Shown here piece after piece: positions 10,150 through 21,860 of a stretch of 64,000 nt of DNA. Made by a program: the position numbers and the translations under genes. Origin of the DNA: an uncultured Pelagibacteraceae bacterium (GTDB taxonomy: Bacteria; Pseudomonadota; Alphaproteobacteria; Pelagibacterales; Pelagibacteraceae); contig CACICB010000001.1 of the NCBI GenBank assembly GCA_902585045.1, positions 1-64,000 on the forward strand. Reading direction: 5' to 3'. The stretch's first letter is position 1. Every line of letters starts with the position of its first letter. The notes under the pieces are model-generated. The model saw only the letters and a program-made list of their open reading frames with translations, was not told the DNA's origin and did not search any database.

Positions 10150-10608
10150 TTAAAAAGGTATCTCGTCATCTAAATCAGAATTATCCTGATTCATATTTTC
10201 ATTTGGCAAAGAGCTTTTGTTTTCTGAAACTAAATTAGAGTTGTTTGAGCTAGATCTGCTATCAAGCATTGTTAAGCTTGAATTATAGCCCTGCAGCACA
10301 ATTTCAGTTGAATATTTATCTTGGCCCGTAGACTCGTCTTTCCATTTCCTTGTGCTTAATTGCCCTTCAATATAAACATTAGCGCCTTTTTTAACATATT
10401 GTTGAACCACATTAACTAATCCTTCGTTAAAAATTACTACTCTATGCCATTCTGTCTTTTCTTTTTTTTCTCCACTTGATTTATCTTTCCAAGATTGACT
10501 AGTTGCTATGCTTAATCTAGCTACACTTTTGCCATTTACCATTTGTTTTATTTCAGGATCTGCGCCTAAACGACCTATTAATTGTACTTTATTTAAACTT
10601 CCAGCCAT
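10150..10608 (-). CDS. ssb: Single-stranded DNA-binding protein
   Basis: OB-fold [15 protein letters not shown]...[10 protein letters not shown]...[10 protein letters not shown]; acidic tail ending DDEIPF. Confidence 0.97.
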   Translation of the reverse strand: MAGSLNKVQLIGRLGADPEIKQMVNGKSVARLSIATSQSWKDKSSGEKKEKTEWHRVVIFNEGLVNVVQQYVKKGANVYIEGQLSTRKWKDESTGQDKYSTEIVLQGYNSSLTMLDSRSSSNNSNLVSENKSSLPNENMNQDNSDLDDEIPF

Positions 10609-10710
10609 AATATTTTGAATTAATTTTGATTTTATTATTATAAAATGTCTTTTTATTTATATCATATTTGATTACTAAATATAAGGTGATTATTATTTGA
10701 AGGAAAAAAA

Positions 10711-13590
10711 ATGTTGAAAAAAATCGTTGTAAAAGGGGCTAAAGAACACAACTTAAAAAATGTTTCTCTTGAAATTCCTAAAGAGAAATTGGTTGTTATA
10801 ACTGGCCTTTCTGGGTCTGGAAAATCATCTTTAGCATTTGATACGATTTATGCCGAGGGTCAAAGGCGATATGTTGAAAGCTTATCTTCATACGCAAGAC
10901 AATTCCTGGATAAAATGAAAAAACCAAATGTAGATTTCATAGAGGGCTTAAGTCCAGCAATTTCTATTGAACAAAAGAATACCTCTAAAAATCCTAGGTC
11001 AACAGTTGCAACAGTCACTGAAATTTATGACTATATGAGAGTTTTGTTTGCAAGAGTTGGGGTCCCCTATTCACCGTTCACCGGCAAACCGATTAGATCT
11101 CAGCCGATTAGCGAAATGGTGGATAAAATAAAAAAACTTCCAAAAAATAATACTATTTATATTCTTGCTCCAATAGTTAGAGGTAGAAAAGGAGAATATA
11201 AAAAAGAAATTTTAAACTATAAAAAAAGAGGATTCTCAAAAATTAAAGTTGACGGTAAATACCTAAATATCGATGAATTTCCAGACCTAAACAAAAAAGT
11301 AAAACACGATATATCAATCATTGTTGACAGAATTATACTTAATTCAAATTTGGGCAACAGGCTTGCAGATAGTGTTGAAACTGCAGTAAATCTTTCAGAT
11401 GGTTTGTTAATTGTAGAATATGAAAATGAAACTCTGCCAAAGAAGTTTAGGAAAAGGGAGTCTGTAACATTTTCATCCAAATTTTCTTGTCCTGAAAGTG
11501 GTTTCACAATTGAAGAAATCGAACCAAGACTGTTTTCATTTAATTCTCCCTATGGAGCGTGTGAAGAATGTGAGGGCATAGGACATAATTTAAACGTTGA
11601 CCCCAATCTTGTAGTAACAGACCCAAAGAAAAGTCTACAAGACGGTGTTATAGAGCCTTGGTCAAAATCAACCTCATTATATTATGCTCAAACATTAGCT
11701 TCTGTTGCAAAACATTATAAAATTTCAATGTCTGAACAATGGAAAAAAATTCCAAAGAAAATTCAAGATATCATTCTTTATGGTTCTGATGAAGAAGAAA
11801 TAAGATTTTCTTATGACGATGGATACGAGACCTACTCCACAAAAAAAACTTTTGAAGGTGTTATAAACAATCTTGAAAGAAGATATTTGGAAACCGATAG
11901 CGAATGGAAAAGAGAGGAAATATCTCAATATCAAAGTGAGACAGATTGTGAAAAATGTAAAGGCATGAGATTAAAAGATGAAGCTTTATGTGTAAAAGTA
12001 AATAATCTGAATATAAGCGAAGTAACTGAGAAATCAATTGATATCGCACAAAAATGGTTTTCAAATTTAGAAAACGTTTTAAATGAAAAAGAAAAGAAAA
12101 TTGCTCAACATATTCTTAAAGAAATAAATGAAAGACTAAATTTTTTATTAAATGTTGGTTTAAATTATCTAACTTTGTCAAGAGAGTCTGGTACTCTATC
12201 TGGTGGAGAAGCACAAAGAATAAGGTTAGCATCACAAATAGGTTCTGGTCTTACTGGAGTTTTATATGTTTTAGATGAACCGTCTATTGGTTTACACCAA
12301 AGAGATAATAAAAAACTTATTACAGCATTAAAAAAATTAAGAGACTTAGGAAATACAGTCATAGTTGTTGAACATGATATTGAAACAATGGAAAGTTCAG
12401 ATCACATAATTGATATTGGACCAGAAGCTGGTCTTAAAGGCGGTCAAATTGTTGCAGAAGGAGAAGTAAAAGAAATTATTAAAAATGACAATAGCATCAC
12501 TGGAAATTATTTATCTGGTAAAAAGTTTATTTCAGTTCCAAAAAAAAGAAGATCCGCAAAAAATGGAAGGTTTATAGAAATAAGCGGTGCAAGTGGAAAT
12601 AATCTAAAAAAAGTAAATTTAAAAATACCTGTAGGCACATTTACTTGTGTTACAGGTGTATCTGGAAGTGGAAAATCGACTTTAATACTACATACTTTGT
12701 ATAATGCATTTAATCTAATGTTAAATAAAAATAAAAGTCGTAAAGTTCCAAAAGCTTTCACCGGATTTAAAGGAACTGATTTAATAGATAAAATTATTGA
12801 TATTGACCAATCACCAATAGGCAGAACACCAAGATCAAACCCAGCAACTTATACTGGAGCCTTTGGTCCAATTAGAGAATGGTTTGCCGGACTTCCAGAA
12901 TCAAAGGCGAGAGGTTACAAGGTAGGAAGATATTCTTTTAATGTAAAAGGTGGAAGATGTGAGACCTGTGAGGGTGATGGTGTTTTAACTTATGAAATGC
13001 ATTTTTTACCCGATGTGTTTATACCTTGCGATACTTGTAAAGGCGCAAGATATAACAGAGAAACTCTCGAAATAAGGTTTAAAAATAAGAATATTGCAGA
13101 TGTTTTAGATATGACAGTTGATGAAGGCTGTGATTTTTTTGAAAATATTCAAAGTATAAGATCTAAACTAATTACACTAAAACATGTTGGACTTGGTTAT
13201 ATGAAAATTGGTCAACAAGCGACTACATTATCTGGTGGAGAGGCTCAGAGAATTAAACTAGCTAAAGAACTATCTAAAAGACCTACAGGAAGAACTTTAT
13301 ATATTTTAGATGAGCCAACAACTGGTTTGCACTCTCATGATATAAAAAAATTACTAGAAATTTTGCAAGCGTTTGCGAATACTGGAAATACTGTTGTTGT
13401 TATAGAACATAATTTAGATGTAATAAAAACTGCCGATCATATAATTGATATGGGTCCAGAAGGAGGTATTAATGGAGGAAGAATTATAGCTGAGGGCACG
13501 CCAGAAAAAATTTCAACCGTAAAAGAGAGTTTTACTGGTAAATTTATTCGTGAAATTATAGGAAATACTTCTATGAAAAAGACTGCTTAA
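10711..13590 (+). CDS. uvrA: Excinuclease ABC subunit A
   Basis: [37 protein letters not shown]; CxxC zinc-finger pairs; LSGGEAQRI twice. Confidence 0.97.
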   Translation: MLKKIVVKGAKEHNLKNVSLEIPKEKLVVITGLSGSGKSSLAFDTIYAEGQRRYVESLSSYARQFLDKMKKPNVDFIEGLSPAISIEQKNTSKNPRSTVATVTEIYDYMRVLFARVGVPYSPFTGKPIRSQPISEMVDKIKKLPKNNTIYILAPIVRGRKGEYKKEILNYKKRGFSKIKVDGKYLNIDEFPDLNKKVKHDISIIVDRIILNSNLGNRLADSVETAVNLSDGLLIVEYENETLPKKFRKRESVTFSSKFSCPESGFTIEEIEPRLFSFNSPYGACEECEGIGHNLNVDPNLVVTDPKKSLQDGVIEPWSKSTSLYYAQTLASVAKHYKISMSEQWKKIPKKIQDIILYGSDEEEIRFSYDDGYETYSTKKTFEGVINNLERRYLETDSEWKREEISQYQSETDCEKCKGMRLKDEALCVKVNNLNISEVTEKSIDIAQKWFSNLENVLNEKEKKIAQHILKEINERLNFLLNVGLNYLTLSRESGTLSGGEAQRIRLASQIGSGLTGVLYVLDEPSIGLHQRDNKKLITALKKLRDLGNTVIVVEHDIETMESSDHIIDIGPEAGLKGGQIVAEGEVKEIIKNDNSITGNYLSGKKFISVPKKRRSAKNGRFIEISGASGNNLKKVNLKIPVGTFTCVTGVSGSGKSTLILHTLYNAFNLMLNKNKSRKVPKAFTGFKGTDLIDKIIDIDQSPIGRTPRSNPATYTGAFGPIREWFAGLPESKARGYKVGRYSFNVKGGRCETCEGDGVLTYEMHFLPDVFIPCDTCKGARYNRETLEIRFKNKNIADVLDMTVDEGCDFFENIQSIRSKLITLKHVGLGYMKIGQQATTLSGGEAQRIKLAKELSKRPTGRTLYILDEPTTGLHSHDIKKLLEILQAFANTGNTVVVIEHNLDVIKTADHIIDMGPEGGINGGRIIAEGTPEKISTVKESFTGKFIREIIGNTSMKKTA

Positions 13591-13617
13591 AATTCATATA
13601 TATGTTATAAAAGAATC

Positions 13618-14220
13618 ATGACTAGCATTTTACAATCGTTATCAAAAACAGTTCACTTATCTTTAGGTATAGCAATTTTGCTACTTTTAGGATTGCATTT
13701 CTTCGGTGATGGTTTCGCTTTTGATAGATATTTTTTCAGCTGGTTATTTCGATATTTGCATGTACTTACAGGCATAATGTGGATAGGATTATTATGGTAT
13801 TTTAATTTTGTTCAAATACCATCTATGCCAAACATTCCAGATGAGCAAAAACCAGCGATCGGTAAAGTAATCGCACCTAAAGCTCTATTTTGGTTTAGAT
13901 GGGCTGCTTTAGGTACAATTATAACAGGATTAATAGTTTCATATCTACAAGGATATGTTCATCAAGCTATGTTGCTAGGAATAGGTAGTGGCGATCCAAA
14001 AACTACTGCAATCGGCATAGGAATGTGGCTAGGAATTATAATGGCATATAACGTTTGGTTCGTAATTTGGCCAAATCAAAAAAAAGCTTTAGGAATAGTA
14101 GATAGTTCGCCAGAGGAAAAAACTAAATCAGCAAAAACTGCAATGTTATTCTCGAGAGCCAATACTTTACTATCATTTCCGATGCTTCTTTCAATGGTTG
14201 CTGCACAAAACCTTTACTAA
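13618..14220 (+). CDS. Integral membrane protein, urate hydroxylase PuuD N-terminal-like
   Basis: FRYLHVLTGIMWIGLLWYFNFVQIP...MLLSMVAAQN; multi-TM, PuuD-like membrane domain only. Confidence 0.65.
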   Translation: MTSILQSLSKTVHLSLGIAILLLLGLHFFGDGFAFDRYFFSWLFRYLHVLTGIMWIGLLWYFNFVQIPSMPNIPDEQKPAIGKVIAPKALFWFRWAALGTIITGLIVSYLQGYVHQAMLLGIGSGDPKTTAIGIGMWLGIIMAYNVWFVIWPNQKKALGIVDSSPEEKTKSAKTAMLFSRANTLLSFPMLLSMVAAQNLY

Positions 14221-15126
14221 TTAAGGTAAAATTTTTTCTTCCTCTTTTTCTAAAGTTTTATAACTTACTTTTAAAAATTTCAAAATTGGTGAAGCTACAA
14301 ACATCGATGAATAGGTTCCAATTATCACACCCAGAATCATAGCAAAGGAAAAACCCCTTAAAATTTCACCTCCTAATATATAAATTGAAATTAGTGCTAG
14401 TAATGTAGTAACAGAAGTAATAATTGTTCTTGAGAGTGTCTCATTTATTGATAGGTTAGAAACATCACTGATACTTATTTTTGTATATTTCAATAAATTT
14501 TCTCTTATTCGGTCATATATTACTACAGTATCATTCATCGAGTAACCAACTATTGTTAGTACTGCTGCTATAATAGATAAATTAATTTCTAAAGATAAAA
14601 CAGAAAAAATACCTAATGTTATAATTACATCATGAAATAAAGCTATTATTGAACCAATACTAAACTGCCACTCGAATCTTATCCAAATATAAAAAAGCAT
14701 GGCAGCTAGAGCCAAGGATATTGCGATGATTGATGACTCTAAAAGTTCAGAACTTACCTTTGGACCTACATTTTCTACTCTTCTAAAATCAACATCAGCA
14801 TTTAAATTGTCGGCTAAAGTTTTTTTTATCTCGGGTATTAAATTGCTGTTATTGGAGTTTTTTTGTTCAACTTTAATTAAGTAGTCACCTTCTTTGCCAA
14901 ATTTTTTTACATTTATATCACCTAAATTCATAGATTTTAGAGAGTCTCTAATTGCAGAGGCATTGATTGAGGTATCGGTTCTTAGCTCAATTAATGTTCC
15001 TCCTTTAAAATCTATTCCATAATTTAATCCTTTAAATGAAATAAAAATCACACTTAAAATAAAAATAATAAGTGAAAAAATATTTGCTTTTTTAAATTTT
15101 GTAACAAAGTTTATATTTCTAATCAT
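14221..15126 (-). CDS. secF: Protein translocase subunit SecF
   Basis: GLNYGIDFKGGTLIELR, YSMNDTVVIYDRIREN, SRTIITSVTTLLAL. Confidence 0.95.
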   Translation of the reverse strand: MIRNINFVTKFKKANIFSLIIFILSVIFISFKGLNYGIDFKGGTLIELRTDTSINASAIRDSLKSMNLGDINVKKFGKEGDYLIKVEQKNSNNSNLIPEIKKTLADNLNADVDFRRVENVGPKVSSELLESSIIAISLALAAMLFYIWIRFEWQFSIGSIIALFHDVIITLGIFSVLSLEINLSIIAAVLTIVGYSMNDTVVIYDRIRENLLKYTKISISDVSNLSINETLSRTIITSVTTLLALISIYILGGEILRGFSFAMILGVIIGTYSSMFVASPILKFLKVSYKTLEKEEEKILP

Positions 15127-16670
15127 TATATTCTTACTGATGTATTATTTTTTCTTAAAACTATAATTGACGTTAAGTGTCTTGCCAAAAAGTAGGCTGT
15201 AAAAAGGGTGGTTAAAATTCCTATCCCGAGGGTGATTGCAAAACCTTTGACTGGTCCTGAACCAAATGCGAATAATATTATTGCAGCTATCAAAGTAGTT
15301 ATATTTGCATCTAAAACTGTAATTTTTGCTTTTGAATAACCAGAGTCAAAAGCATGTATTATAGATTTTTCGGTTTTTAATTCTTCTTTAATTCTCTCAA
15401 ATATCAGTACGTTTGCGTCAACCGCCATTCCAACAGTTAAAATAATTCCCGCAATTCCAGGAAGTGTCAATGTTGCTTCTAAAATAGTTAAAACCCCAAC
15501 TAACATTAATAAGTTTGCTATTAAAGCAATATTAGCTACTAAACCGAATAATCTATATTTATAAAGCATAAAGAATATTACTAAAATAAATCCCACAATT
15601 AACGAGGTTATTCCCGATTTAATGGAGTCTTCTCCAAGATCAGGTCCAACAGTTCTTTCTTCAACTACATCGAGAGGAGTTGGTAAGGCCCCTGACCTAA
15701 GAAGTAAAGCAAGATCGGTAGCTTCTTGAAAAGTAAAATTTCCCGATATTACTCCTTTTCCAGAGGTAATTGGCTCGTTAATATTAGGAGCACTTATTAT
15801 TTTGCCATCAAGTACAATGGCCAATCTTTTTCCAACATTATCTGTAGTCGTTCTGCCAAATTTTTGAGAACCAATTCGATCTAAGGTAAAAGATACTACT
15901 GGTTCATTTTGTTGATTTTGTATACTTGGTTGTGCATCAATTAGATTTTCACCGCTCATCACAATTCTTTTACTTATTTTCAATGATTCACCTATTTCAG
16001 AAATTAATTCATCAACTCCAAACTCAGAGTTTTCGCTTACCATTCTGAAATTAAGTTTAGCAGTTTTTCCTAAAAGTTTTTTAATTCTCTCAGGGTCTTT
16101 AAGTCCTGGTAATTCAACTAAAATTCTCTTTTCTCCCCTTTGCAATATTGTTGGCTCTTTAGTGCCTACGTCATCTATTCTGCGTCTGACAATTTCAATA
16201 GATTGCTTTAAAGCTGAATTATTAATAGTTAAGAGACCAAACTTTGAAAATAATACTTGAACATAATTATTATCTAATTCTTTATAATCTAATTCGAATG
16301 CTCTATAATTATCGATATATGGATTTATAATATTTTCTTTCCTAGAAAAAAAAAATAATTCAAATTTTTCTAAATCATTTATCTTAAAAGTAAGATCTTT
16401 TTTATTAATCTTAAAATCTGTATAATTTATATTATTTTCACGTAAGAGTTTTTTAATTGGGATTACTTTAGACTGTATTTTTTCTTCAATTAATGAATCA
16501 GAATTAATTTCTAATAAAAGATATGAACCACCTTGTAAATCTAAACCTAAATTTACTTTTTTGTCTATGATCAAATTATCTTTATTTTGAATATTAAAAA
16601 CGGAAAAAAAAGAAACTAAAAAAAAAATTATATAAATTAAGAATATATTTATTTTAGAAAAATTTAACAC
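15126..16670 (-). CDS. secD: Protein translocase subunit SecD
   Basis: VNLGLDLQGGSYLLLE, RIDDVGTKEPTILQRG, VGMAVDANVLIFERIKEEL. Confidence 0.95.
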   Translation of the reverse strand: MLNFSKINIFLIYIIFFLVSFFSVFNIQNKDNLIIDKKVNLGLDLQGGSYLLLEINSDSLIEEKIQSKVIPIKKLLRENNINYTDFKINKKDLTFKINDLEKFELFFFSRKENIINPYIDNYRAFELDYKELDNNYVQVLFSKFGLLTINNSALKQSIEIVRRRIDDVGTKEPTILQRGEKRILVELPGLKDPERIKKLLGKTAKLNFRMVSENSEFGVDELISEIGESLKISKRIVMSGENLIDAQPSIQNQQNEPVVSFTLDRIGSQKFGRTTTDNVGKRLAIVLDGKIISAPNINEPITSGKGVISGNFTFQEATDLALLLRSGALPTPLDVVEERTVGPDLGEDSIKSGITSLIVGFILVIFFMLYKYRLFGLVANIALIANLLMLVGVLTILEATLTLPGIAGIILTVGMAVDANVLIFERIKEELKTEKSIIHAFDSGYSKAKITVLDANITTLIAAIILFAFGSGPVKGFAITLGIGILTTLFTAYFLARHLTSIIVLRKNNTSVRI

Positions 16671-16679
16671 AAAAAAGAA

Positions 16680-16964
16680 TTATTTTTTTATTTCTTCTTT
16701 TTTCAACAAGCTCGTAATGGTAGATCTTATAATTTGTACTTTTGTCCCCTCTCCAATTACAACTTCAATTCTGTCATCCTCCATCACTCGATCTACAACA
16801 CCTATGATGCCTCCAGAAGTAATAACTTCGTCGCCCCTTTTTAAAGCTTCAACCATGGCTTTGTGATCTTTTACACGTTTTTGTTGTGGTCTTATTAAAA
16901 AGAAATAAAAAATCACAAAAATTAGTATTAAGGGTATAAATTGCGCTATTCCTTGTCCGCTCAT
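16680..16964 (-). CDS. yajC: Preprotein translocase subunit YajC
   Basis: FIPLILIFVIFYFFLIRPQQKRVKDHKAMVEALKRGDEVITSGGIIG. Confidence 0.95.
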   Translation of the reverse strand: MSGQGIAQFIPLILIFVIFYFFLIRPQQKRVKDHKAMVEALKRGDEVITSGGIIGVVDRVMEDDRIEVVIGEGTKVQIIRSTITSLLKKEEIKK

Positions 16965-17011
16965 GAAAAGACAATTATAATAAAAGGGTTAAATTAACAA
17001 GTTAAATTTCA

Positions 17012-18259
17012 TTAAATTTTATCTAAATTATTCATATATTTTTTTAAAACATTTGGAATTGTAATTGATCCGTCTTTATTTTGATTGTTTTCCAATACAG
17101 CAATCAAAAGTCTCCCAACTGCTAAACCTGATCCATTAAGAGTACCTATAAATTCATTTCCATTTTGTGACTTATATTTAGCTCCCATCCTTCTAGCTTG
17201 GAATGTTCCACATGATGAGCAACTTGATATTTCTCTATATTTATTTTCAGAAGGTATCCATGCTTCAATATCGTAAGTTTTTTCAGCACTAAATCCCATA
17301 TCCCCAGTTGATAATAATAATACTTGGTAAGGTATTTCTAATTTTTCTAGAATTGTTTTAGCACAATTTAACATTCTATCTAGCTCAGTGATACAATTTT
17401 TTGGCTCTACAATGCTAACTAATTCAACTTTGTAAAATTGATGTTGTCTTATCATGCCTTTAGTGTCTTTACCGTAACTACCAGCTTCTTTTCGAAAGCA
17501 TGGCGTTGAAGCTACAAATCTTTTAGGCAATCCATCTATATTTATTAAAGAATTTCTAACTATATTTGTTAATACTACTTCTGCTGTTGGAATTAAAAAT
17601 TTTCTCTGATCAGAGTTTTCAAATTTTATCTCAAATTGATCTTCTTCAAATTTTGGAAGCTGTCCAGTTCCAAACATGACATCTTCATTTACAATTAATG
17701 GTGGCGAAATTTCAACATAATTAAATTCATTTGTATGAATATCTAGCATAAAGTTTATTAGAGCTCTTTCTAATTTAGCGATATTATTTTTTAAAATTAC
17801 AAACCTTGATCCAGATAGTTTAGTTGCTGTATCAAAATCAATATCGTTAGATTTTGAACCAATTTCAATGTGTGATCTAGGCTTAAAATTAAATTCTTTA
17901 ATTTTTCCAAATTTATAAATAAGTTTATTTGACTTTTCATTTTTACCAATTGGAACATCAGTATGAGCGATATTTGGTAAAATATGCATCAATTTGTTAA
18001 ATTCGCTCTGTGCAATTAGTTGCTCATGGGATAATTTTGATATTTCCTCAGAAATTTTTTTTGATTTTTCAAAATTCGATCTATCTTTTGATTTTGATAA
18101 AACTCCTTTTTTTTGCTCTAATTTTTCTTTTTCGCTAATTAATTTTCTATTTTTATCGTCAAGACTTTTGAATAGATCAGTATTAAAATCAAAATTTCTA
18201 TCGAGCAACTTCTTTTTAAAGGTACTTAAGTTTTTTCTTAAATCTTTAATATTGTGCAT
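17012..18259 (-). CDS. serS: Serine-tRNA ligase
   Basis: TAEVVLTNIVRNSLI, RFVASTPCFRKEAGSYGKDTKGMIRQHQFYKVELV, class II motif 3 LNGSGLAVGRLLIAVLEN. Confidence 0.96.
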   Translation of the reverse strand: MHNIKDLRKNLSTFKKKLLDRNFDFNTDLFKSLDDKNRKLISEKEKLEQKKGVLSKSKDRSNFEKSKKISEEISKLSHEQLIAQSEFNKLMHILPNIAHTDVPIGKNEKSNKLIYKFGKIKEFNFKPRSHIEIGSKSNDIDFDTATKLSGSRFVILKNNIAKLERALINFMLDIHTNEFNYVEISPPLIVNEDVMFGTGQLPKFEEDQFEIKFENSDQRKFLIPTAEVVLTNIVRNSLINIDGLPKRFVASTPCFRKEAGSYGKDTKGMIRQHQFYKVELVSIVEPKNCITELDRMLNCAKTILEKLEIPYQVLLLSTGDMGFSAEKTYDIEAWIPSENKYREISSCSSCGTFQARRMGAKYKSQNGNEFIGTLNGSGLAVGRLLIAVLENNQNKDGSITIPNVLKKYMNNLDKI

Positions 18260-19013
18260 CTTTTATTTTTTTTTCTTTTTTTTCGGTGAATCTCACAGTA
18301 AATATAGATAATTCATAGAGTAATAACAAAGGTATTGCTAGTCCTACCTGGGTAATTGGATCAGGTGGAGTTAAAATTGCCGCTAAAGCAAATATTATTA
18401 CTATTACATATCTTCGTCTTGTTCTCAAATACTCAGAATTTACTATTCCCACTCTTGCAAGTAAATTTAACAATATCGGTAATTGAAAACTTACTCCAAA
18501 TGCAAAAATTAATCTCATTATCAATGAGAGATATTCATTTACTTTTGCTTCAAGTTGTATTGGTAAGCTTGAATTAGAGCCTATAGTCTCAAACGATAAA
18601 AAAAATTTTATCGCAAGAGGCATTACCAAATAATAAACTAAAAAGCCACCAAGTAAAAAAAGAATAGGTGTCGATACTAGATAAGGTAATATCGCTTTCT
18701 TTTCATTTTTATATAGTCCAGGTGCAATAAACTTATATACTTGGATTAACAAAATTGGACTGCCTAAAAAAATTGCAGTAAAAAATGCAACTTTTATATA
18801 AGTTATAAATGTTTCATGTAGCGCTGTAAAAATTAAACGTCTAGAAACATTATCGTCTTTTACAGCTTCAGCATAAGGTGATACCAAAAAATTGTAAATA
18901 TGCTCTGCAAAAATGTATGCAATAATGAATGTAATAAAAATGAATATTAAAGAGTTTAATAGTCTAGAGCGCAACTCAATAAAATGACTCGTAAATGAAT
19001 TGCTATCAGCCAT
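18246..19013 (-). CDS. tatC: Twin-arginine translocase subunit TatC
   Basis: FTSHFIELRSRLLNSL, FIAPGLYKNEKKAILPYLVSTPILFLLGGFLVYY, ALAAILTPPDPITQVGLAIPLLLLYE. Confidence 0.95.
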   Translation of the reverse strand: MADSNSFTSHFIELRSRLLNSLIFIFITFIIAYIFAEHIYNFLVSPYAEAVKDDNVSRRLIFTALHETFITYIKVAFFTAIFLGSPILLIQVYKFIAPGLYKNEKKAILPYLVSTPILFLLGGFLVYYLVMPLAIKFFLSFETIGSNSSLPIQLEAKVNEYLSLIMRLIFAFGVSFQLPILLNLLARVGIVNSEYLRTRRRYVIVIIFALAAILTPPDPITQVGLAIPLLLLYELSIFTVRFTEKKEKKIKDAQY

Positions 19014-19239
19014 TATTATTATCTTTTTTTATTTTATCATTTTTAGTGACAAATTCTTCTTCTAAATCAACTTCTTTAGTGACCGAAGACATCTCTCTTT
19101 GAAAGTTGCTAATAGTGTTTTTAAATTTTCCTACATATATGCCAATTTTTTTTAAGGCTATAGGAAATTCTTTAGGACCCAAAACTAAAATCGCAATGAT
19201 TACTACCGATAAAATCTCTAACCAACCAATTTGAGGCAT
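19006..19239 (-). CDS. tatB: Twin-arginine translocase subunit TatB
   Basis: MPQIGWLEILSVVIIAILVLGPKEFPIALKKIG, next to tatC and tatA. Confidence 0.88.
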   Translation of the reverse strand: MPQIGWLEILSVVIIAILVLGPKEFPIALKKIGIYVGKFKNTISNFQREMSSVTKEVDLEEEFVTKNDKIKKDNNNG

Positions 19240-19244
19240 TTGTA

Positions 19245-19442
19245 TTATTTATTTTCGGAGTCAGAATTATCTGACTTAGAATTGTCATCTTGATTGGTTG
19301 TAGATGTGTCATCAGACATACCTTTTTTGAAACTTTTAATACCTTTTGCCACATCGCCCATTAAACTAGATATTTTACCTCGCCCAAAAAGCAAGACGAC
19401 AAGAACAACTACAATTGCTATTTGCCAGAAACTAATTCCCAT
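19245..19442 (-). CDS. tatA: Twin-arginine translocase subunit TatA
   Basis: [42 protein letters not shown]. Confidence 0.93.
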   Translation of the reverse strand: MGISFWQIAIVVVLVVLLFGRGKISSLMGDVAKGIKSFKKGMSDDTSTTNQDDNSKSDNSDSENK

Positions 19443-19484
19443 GATGGTTAATTATATACAATAAAAAGGACTAAATAAATATGT

Positions 19485-20171
19485 TTATTTTTCTTCTTCA
19501 GGTGTTTTTTTAATTGCCTCGTCTATATCTTCGTAAATATTCTGCTTTTCAGATATAGACTGCTCTTTATAGAATTTTCCAGTTCCAAAAATAGATTTAT
19601 CTATAGATGATGTATCAATAAGTCCCGCTGACCCCAATTCATCAATTGTAGGTAAATCTGATAACTTTTGGATGTTAAAGTGATTTAAAAAATTTTCTGT
19701 AGTAGCATACTGTATTGGTTTTCCAGGAACATCTTTTCGACCAGCGGGCCTAACCCAATCAAGTTCGAGTAAAATTTCTAGAGTATTTGATGCAAATGAG
19801 ACACCTCTAATTTCCTCAATTTCAGATCTTGTTACTGGTTGATGATAAACAATAATTGCTAAAGTTTCTATTGTAGCTCTTGATAATTTTTTTTGCGTAG
19901 ATTTTTGTAATGCCATTAATTTTGATAAATCTTCAGCTGTTCTAAAGGACCACCTGTTTTTAATACATACTAAATTTATACCTCTTTTCTTATAAGTTTC
20001 CTGAAGGTTTTCTAGTATTTTTTTTAAATTAATTGATGTTTGCATTCTTTTTTCGATTGTTTCTACATCTAAAGGTTCTGAAGCTGCGAATAAAATAGCT
20101 TCAACTTGTCTTTCAATTTTAGTTGGCGATGAAGGAAAGTCTATTATATTATTCTTTTTTTTATTATTCAT
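19485..20171 (-). CDS. scpB: Segregation and condensation protein B
   Basis: VEAILFAASEPL, LAIIVYHQPVTRSEIEEIRGVS, WVRPAGRKDVPGKPIQYATTENFL. Confidence 0.93.
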   Translation of the reverse strand: MNNKKKNNIIDFPSSPTKIERQVEAILFAASEPLDVETIEKRMQTSINLKKILENLQETYKKRGINLVCIKNRWSFRTAEDLSKLMALQKSTQKKLSRATIETLAIIVYHQPVTRSEIEEIRGVSFASNTLEILLELDWVRPAGRKDVPGKPIQYATTENFLNHFNIQKLSDLPTIDELGSAGLIDTSSIDKSIFGTGKFYKEQSISEKQNIYEDIDEAIKKTPEEEK

Positions 20172-20907
20172 TTTGTGTTTTTTTTACCATTAGTTTATCA
20201 AATATTTTTTTTTGAGAAATAGAAAGCAAACCTTCTTTTGTTAACTCTAAACTTGCTGCAAATAAACCAGCTATACCAGTTCTTTTCATTTTATTTTTTG
20301 AATAAAATTTTGGAATTAATTCAATAAGATTTTTCCAATCTTTGATTTCATTAAGATTATTTCTTAAATGTTTGATGCCTTCCTCAGTAGTGAAAACTGG
20401 TAATTTTGGAATACTTATATTTTGAAAAGTTTTTTGCATTTGGATATTAGAATAAGTCTTTAATAACTCATAGAGGGAAACGTCATAAACAGGTGTGTTA
20501 ATAGATCTTATGCCGCCTTTCATTCCTCTAGAAAAAATATGTACCCCTAATCTTTTTTTTTGGAGCATTTGATCTGATAAAATTCTGATCAATTCTAATT
20601 TTTTTAATTGTAATTTTAATTTCTCAGCTACTTCAAAAGCTTTGAAGTCGTCCTCATCGTCGTCAGGTAGTAAAAGTTTTGATTTTAAATATGCAAGCCA
20701 AGTAGCCATCAACAAATATTCTGATGCAGTTTCAAGATTTAAATCTTTATGCTTTTTTATAAACTCTAAAAATTGATCTGCTAATAAAGTGATTGAAATT
20801 TCAGCTAAATTAACTTTTTGTGATTTTGCCAAATCGAGTAAAAGTTCTAATGGTCCAGTATAATTTGGAATATCAATAGAGATCCGGGTAGTGTTATTTG
20901 ATTCCAT
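20164..20907 (-). CDS. scpA: Segregation and condensation protein A
   Basis: YTGPLELLLDLAKSQKVNLAEISI, ATWLAYLKSKLLLP. Confidence 0.92.
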   Translation of the reverse strand: MESNNTTRISIDIPNYTGPLELLLDLAKSQKVNLAEISITLLADQFLEFIKKHKDLNLETASEYLLMATWLAYLKSKLLLPDDDEDDFKAFEVAEKLKLQLKKLELIRILSDQMLQKKRLGVHIFSRGMKGGIRSINTPVYDVSLYELLKTYSNIQMQKTFQNISIPKLPVFTTEEGIKHLRNNLNEIKDWKNLIELIPKFYSKNKMKRTGIAGLFAASLELTKEGLLSISQKKIFDKLMVKKTQNE

Positions 20908-20915
20908 TATTAATT

Positions 20916-21860
20916 TTACATTAAAAATTTATAAAATTCTGAAGTTTTTTTTGAAGTAAATTTATCAATATATGGTAAAGATTTAATCAATTTGAAGTTG
21001 TCACTTGTTTTTCCTGCACAATATAAAACCAAATTGCAACCAGCTTCTATTGATTTGGTTGCATTTGTAATTAAGTCATATTTCAAAGCTTTCATAGAAA
21101 TATCATCCGAAATTAGTATGCCCTTAAAACCTATTTTTTTTCTTATAATTTCTTTGATAACTTTTTTTGAATGCGTTACTGAATTTCTATTATCAATTTT
21201 AGTATAAAGAATATGTGCAGTCATAGCTAATTTTGCTTCAGATAATTTAAAGGGGTAAAAATCTATTTGGTTGAGCTTTTTTAAATTTAATTTTACTTTC
21301 GGTAATTTTTTATGGCTATCTACTTTAGCGGCCCCATGTCCTGGTATATGTTTAATAATGCCAGCTATTTTTTTTTTTCGTAGATACTTTAAGGTTAATT
21401 TTCCTAATTGCTTAACTATTTTCATATCATTTGAAAAACTTCTATTCCCAATTACTTTGTTGGTATTTTTTCTTACTACATCAAGCACAGGTATTGTATT
21501 AATATTAATGCCCAGCTCGTTTAAAATTTTACTTAATGAGAAAATATATTCTTGGTAGGTTTTGGAGCAAAAATCTTTATTTTTTTTTAATAGATTTCCA
21601 AAAAAACTTGCTGATACACTGTGATTTATAATATTTTTCAATCTAGAAACTTTTTCTCCCTCTTCGTCAATTATTATTGGAAATTTAGTATCATTAGTTA
21701 AATTTCTTATATTCCTGGTTAAGTTCTTTATTTGCTTTCTAGATTTTAAATTTCGTTTAAAAAGAATAACTCCCCAAGGTTTTTCTTTTGATAAAAGAAT
21801 TTTTTCCATTTTTGATAATTTAATCCCATTTAAACTTACAATTAATGCTTTCTTTTTCAT
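20916..21860 (-). CDS. nagZ: Beta-N-acetylhexosaminidase, GH3 NagZ-like
   Basis: KPWGVILFKRNL, IIKHIPGHGAAKVDSHKKLPKV, GILISDDISMKAL. Confidence 0.9.
   Translation of the reverse strand: MKKKALIVSLNGIKLSKMEKILLSKEKPWGVILFKRNLKSRKQIKNLTRNIRNLTNDTKFPIIIDEEGEKVSRLKNIINHSVSASFFGNLLKKNKDFCSKTYQEYIFSLSKILNELGININTIPVLDVVRKNTNKVIGNRSFSNDMKIVKQLGKLTLKYLRKKKIAGIIKHIPGHGAAKVDSHKKLPKVKLNLKKLNQIDFYPFKLSEAKLAMTAHILYTKIDNRNSVTHSKKVIKEIIRKKIGFKGILISDDISMKALKYDLITNATKSIEAGCNLVLYCAGKTSDNFKLIKSLPYIDKFTSKKTSEFYKFLM

Noticed and set aside
10609-10710. Possible SOS box between ssb and uvrA
   Set aside because: Looked for GTTC-N7-GTTC and CTG-N10-CAG type sites in the divergent spacer; none convincing.
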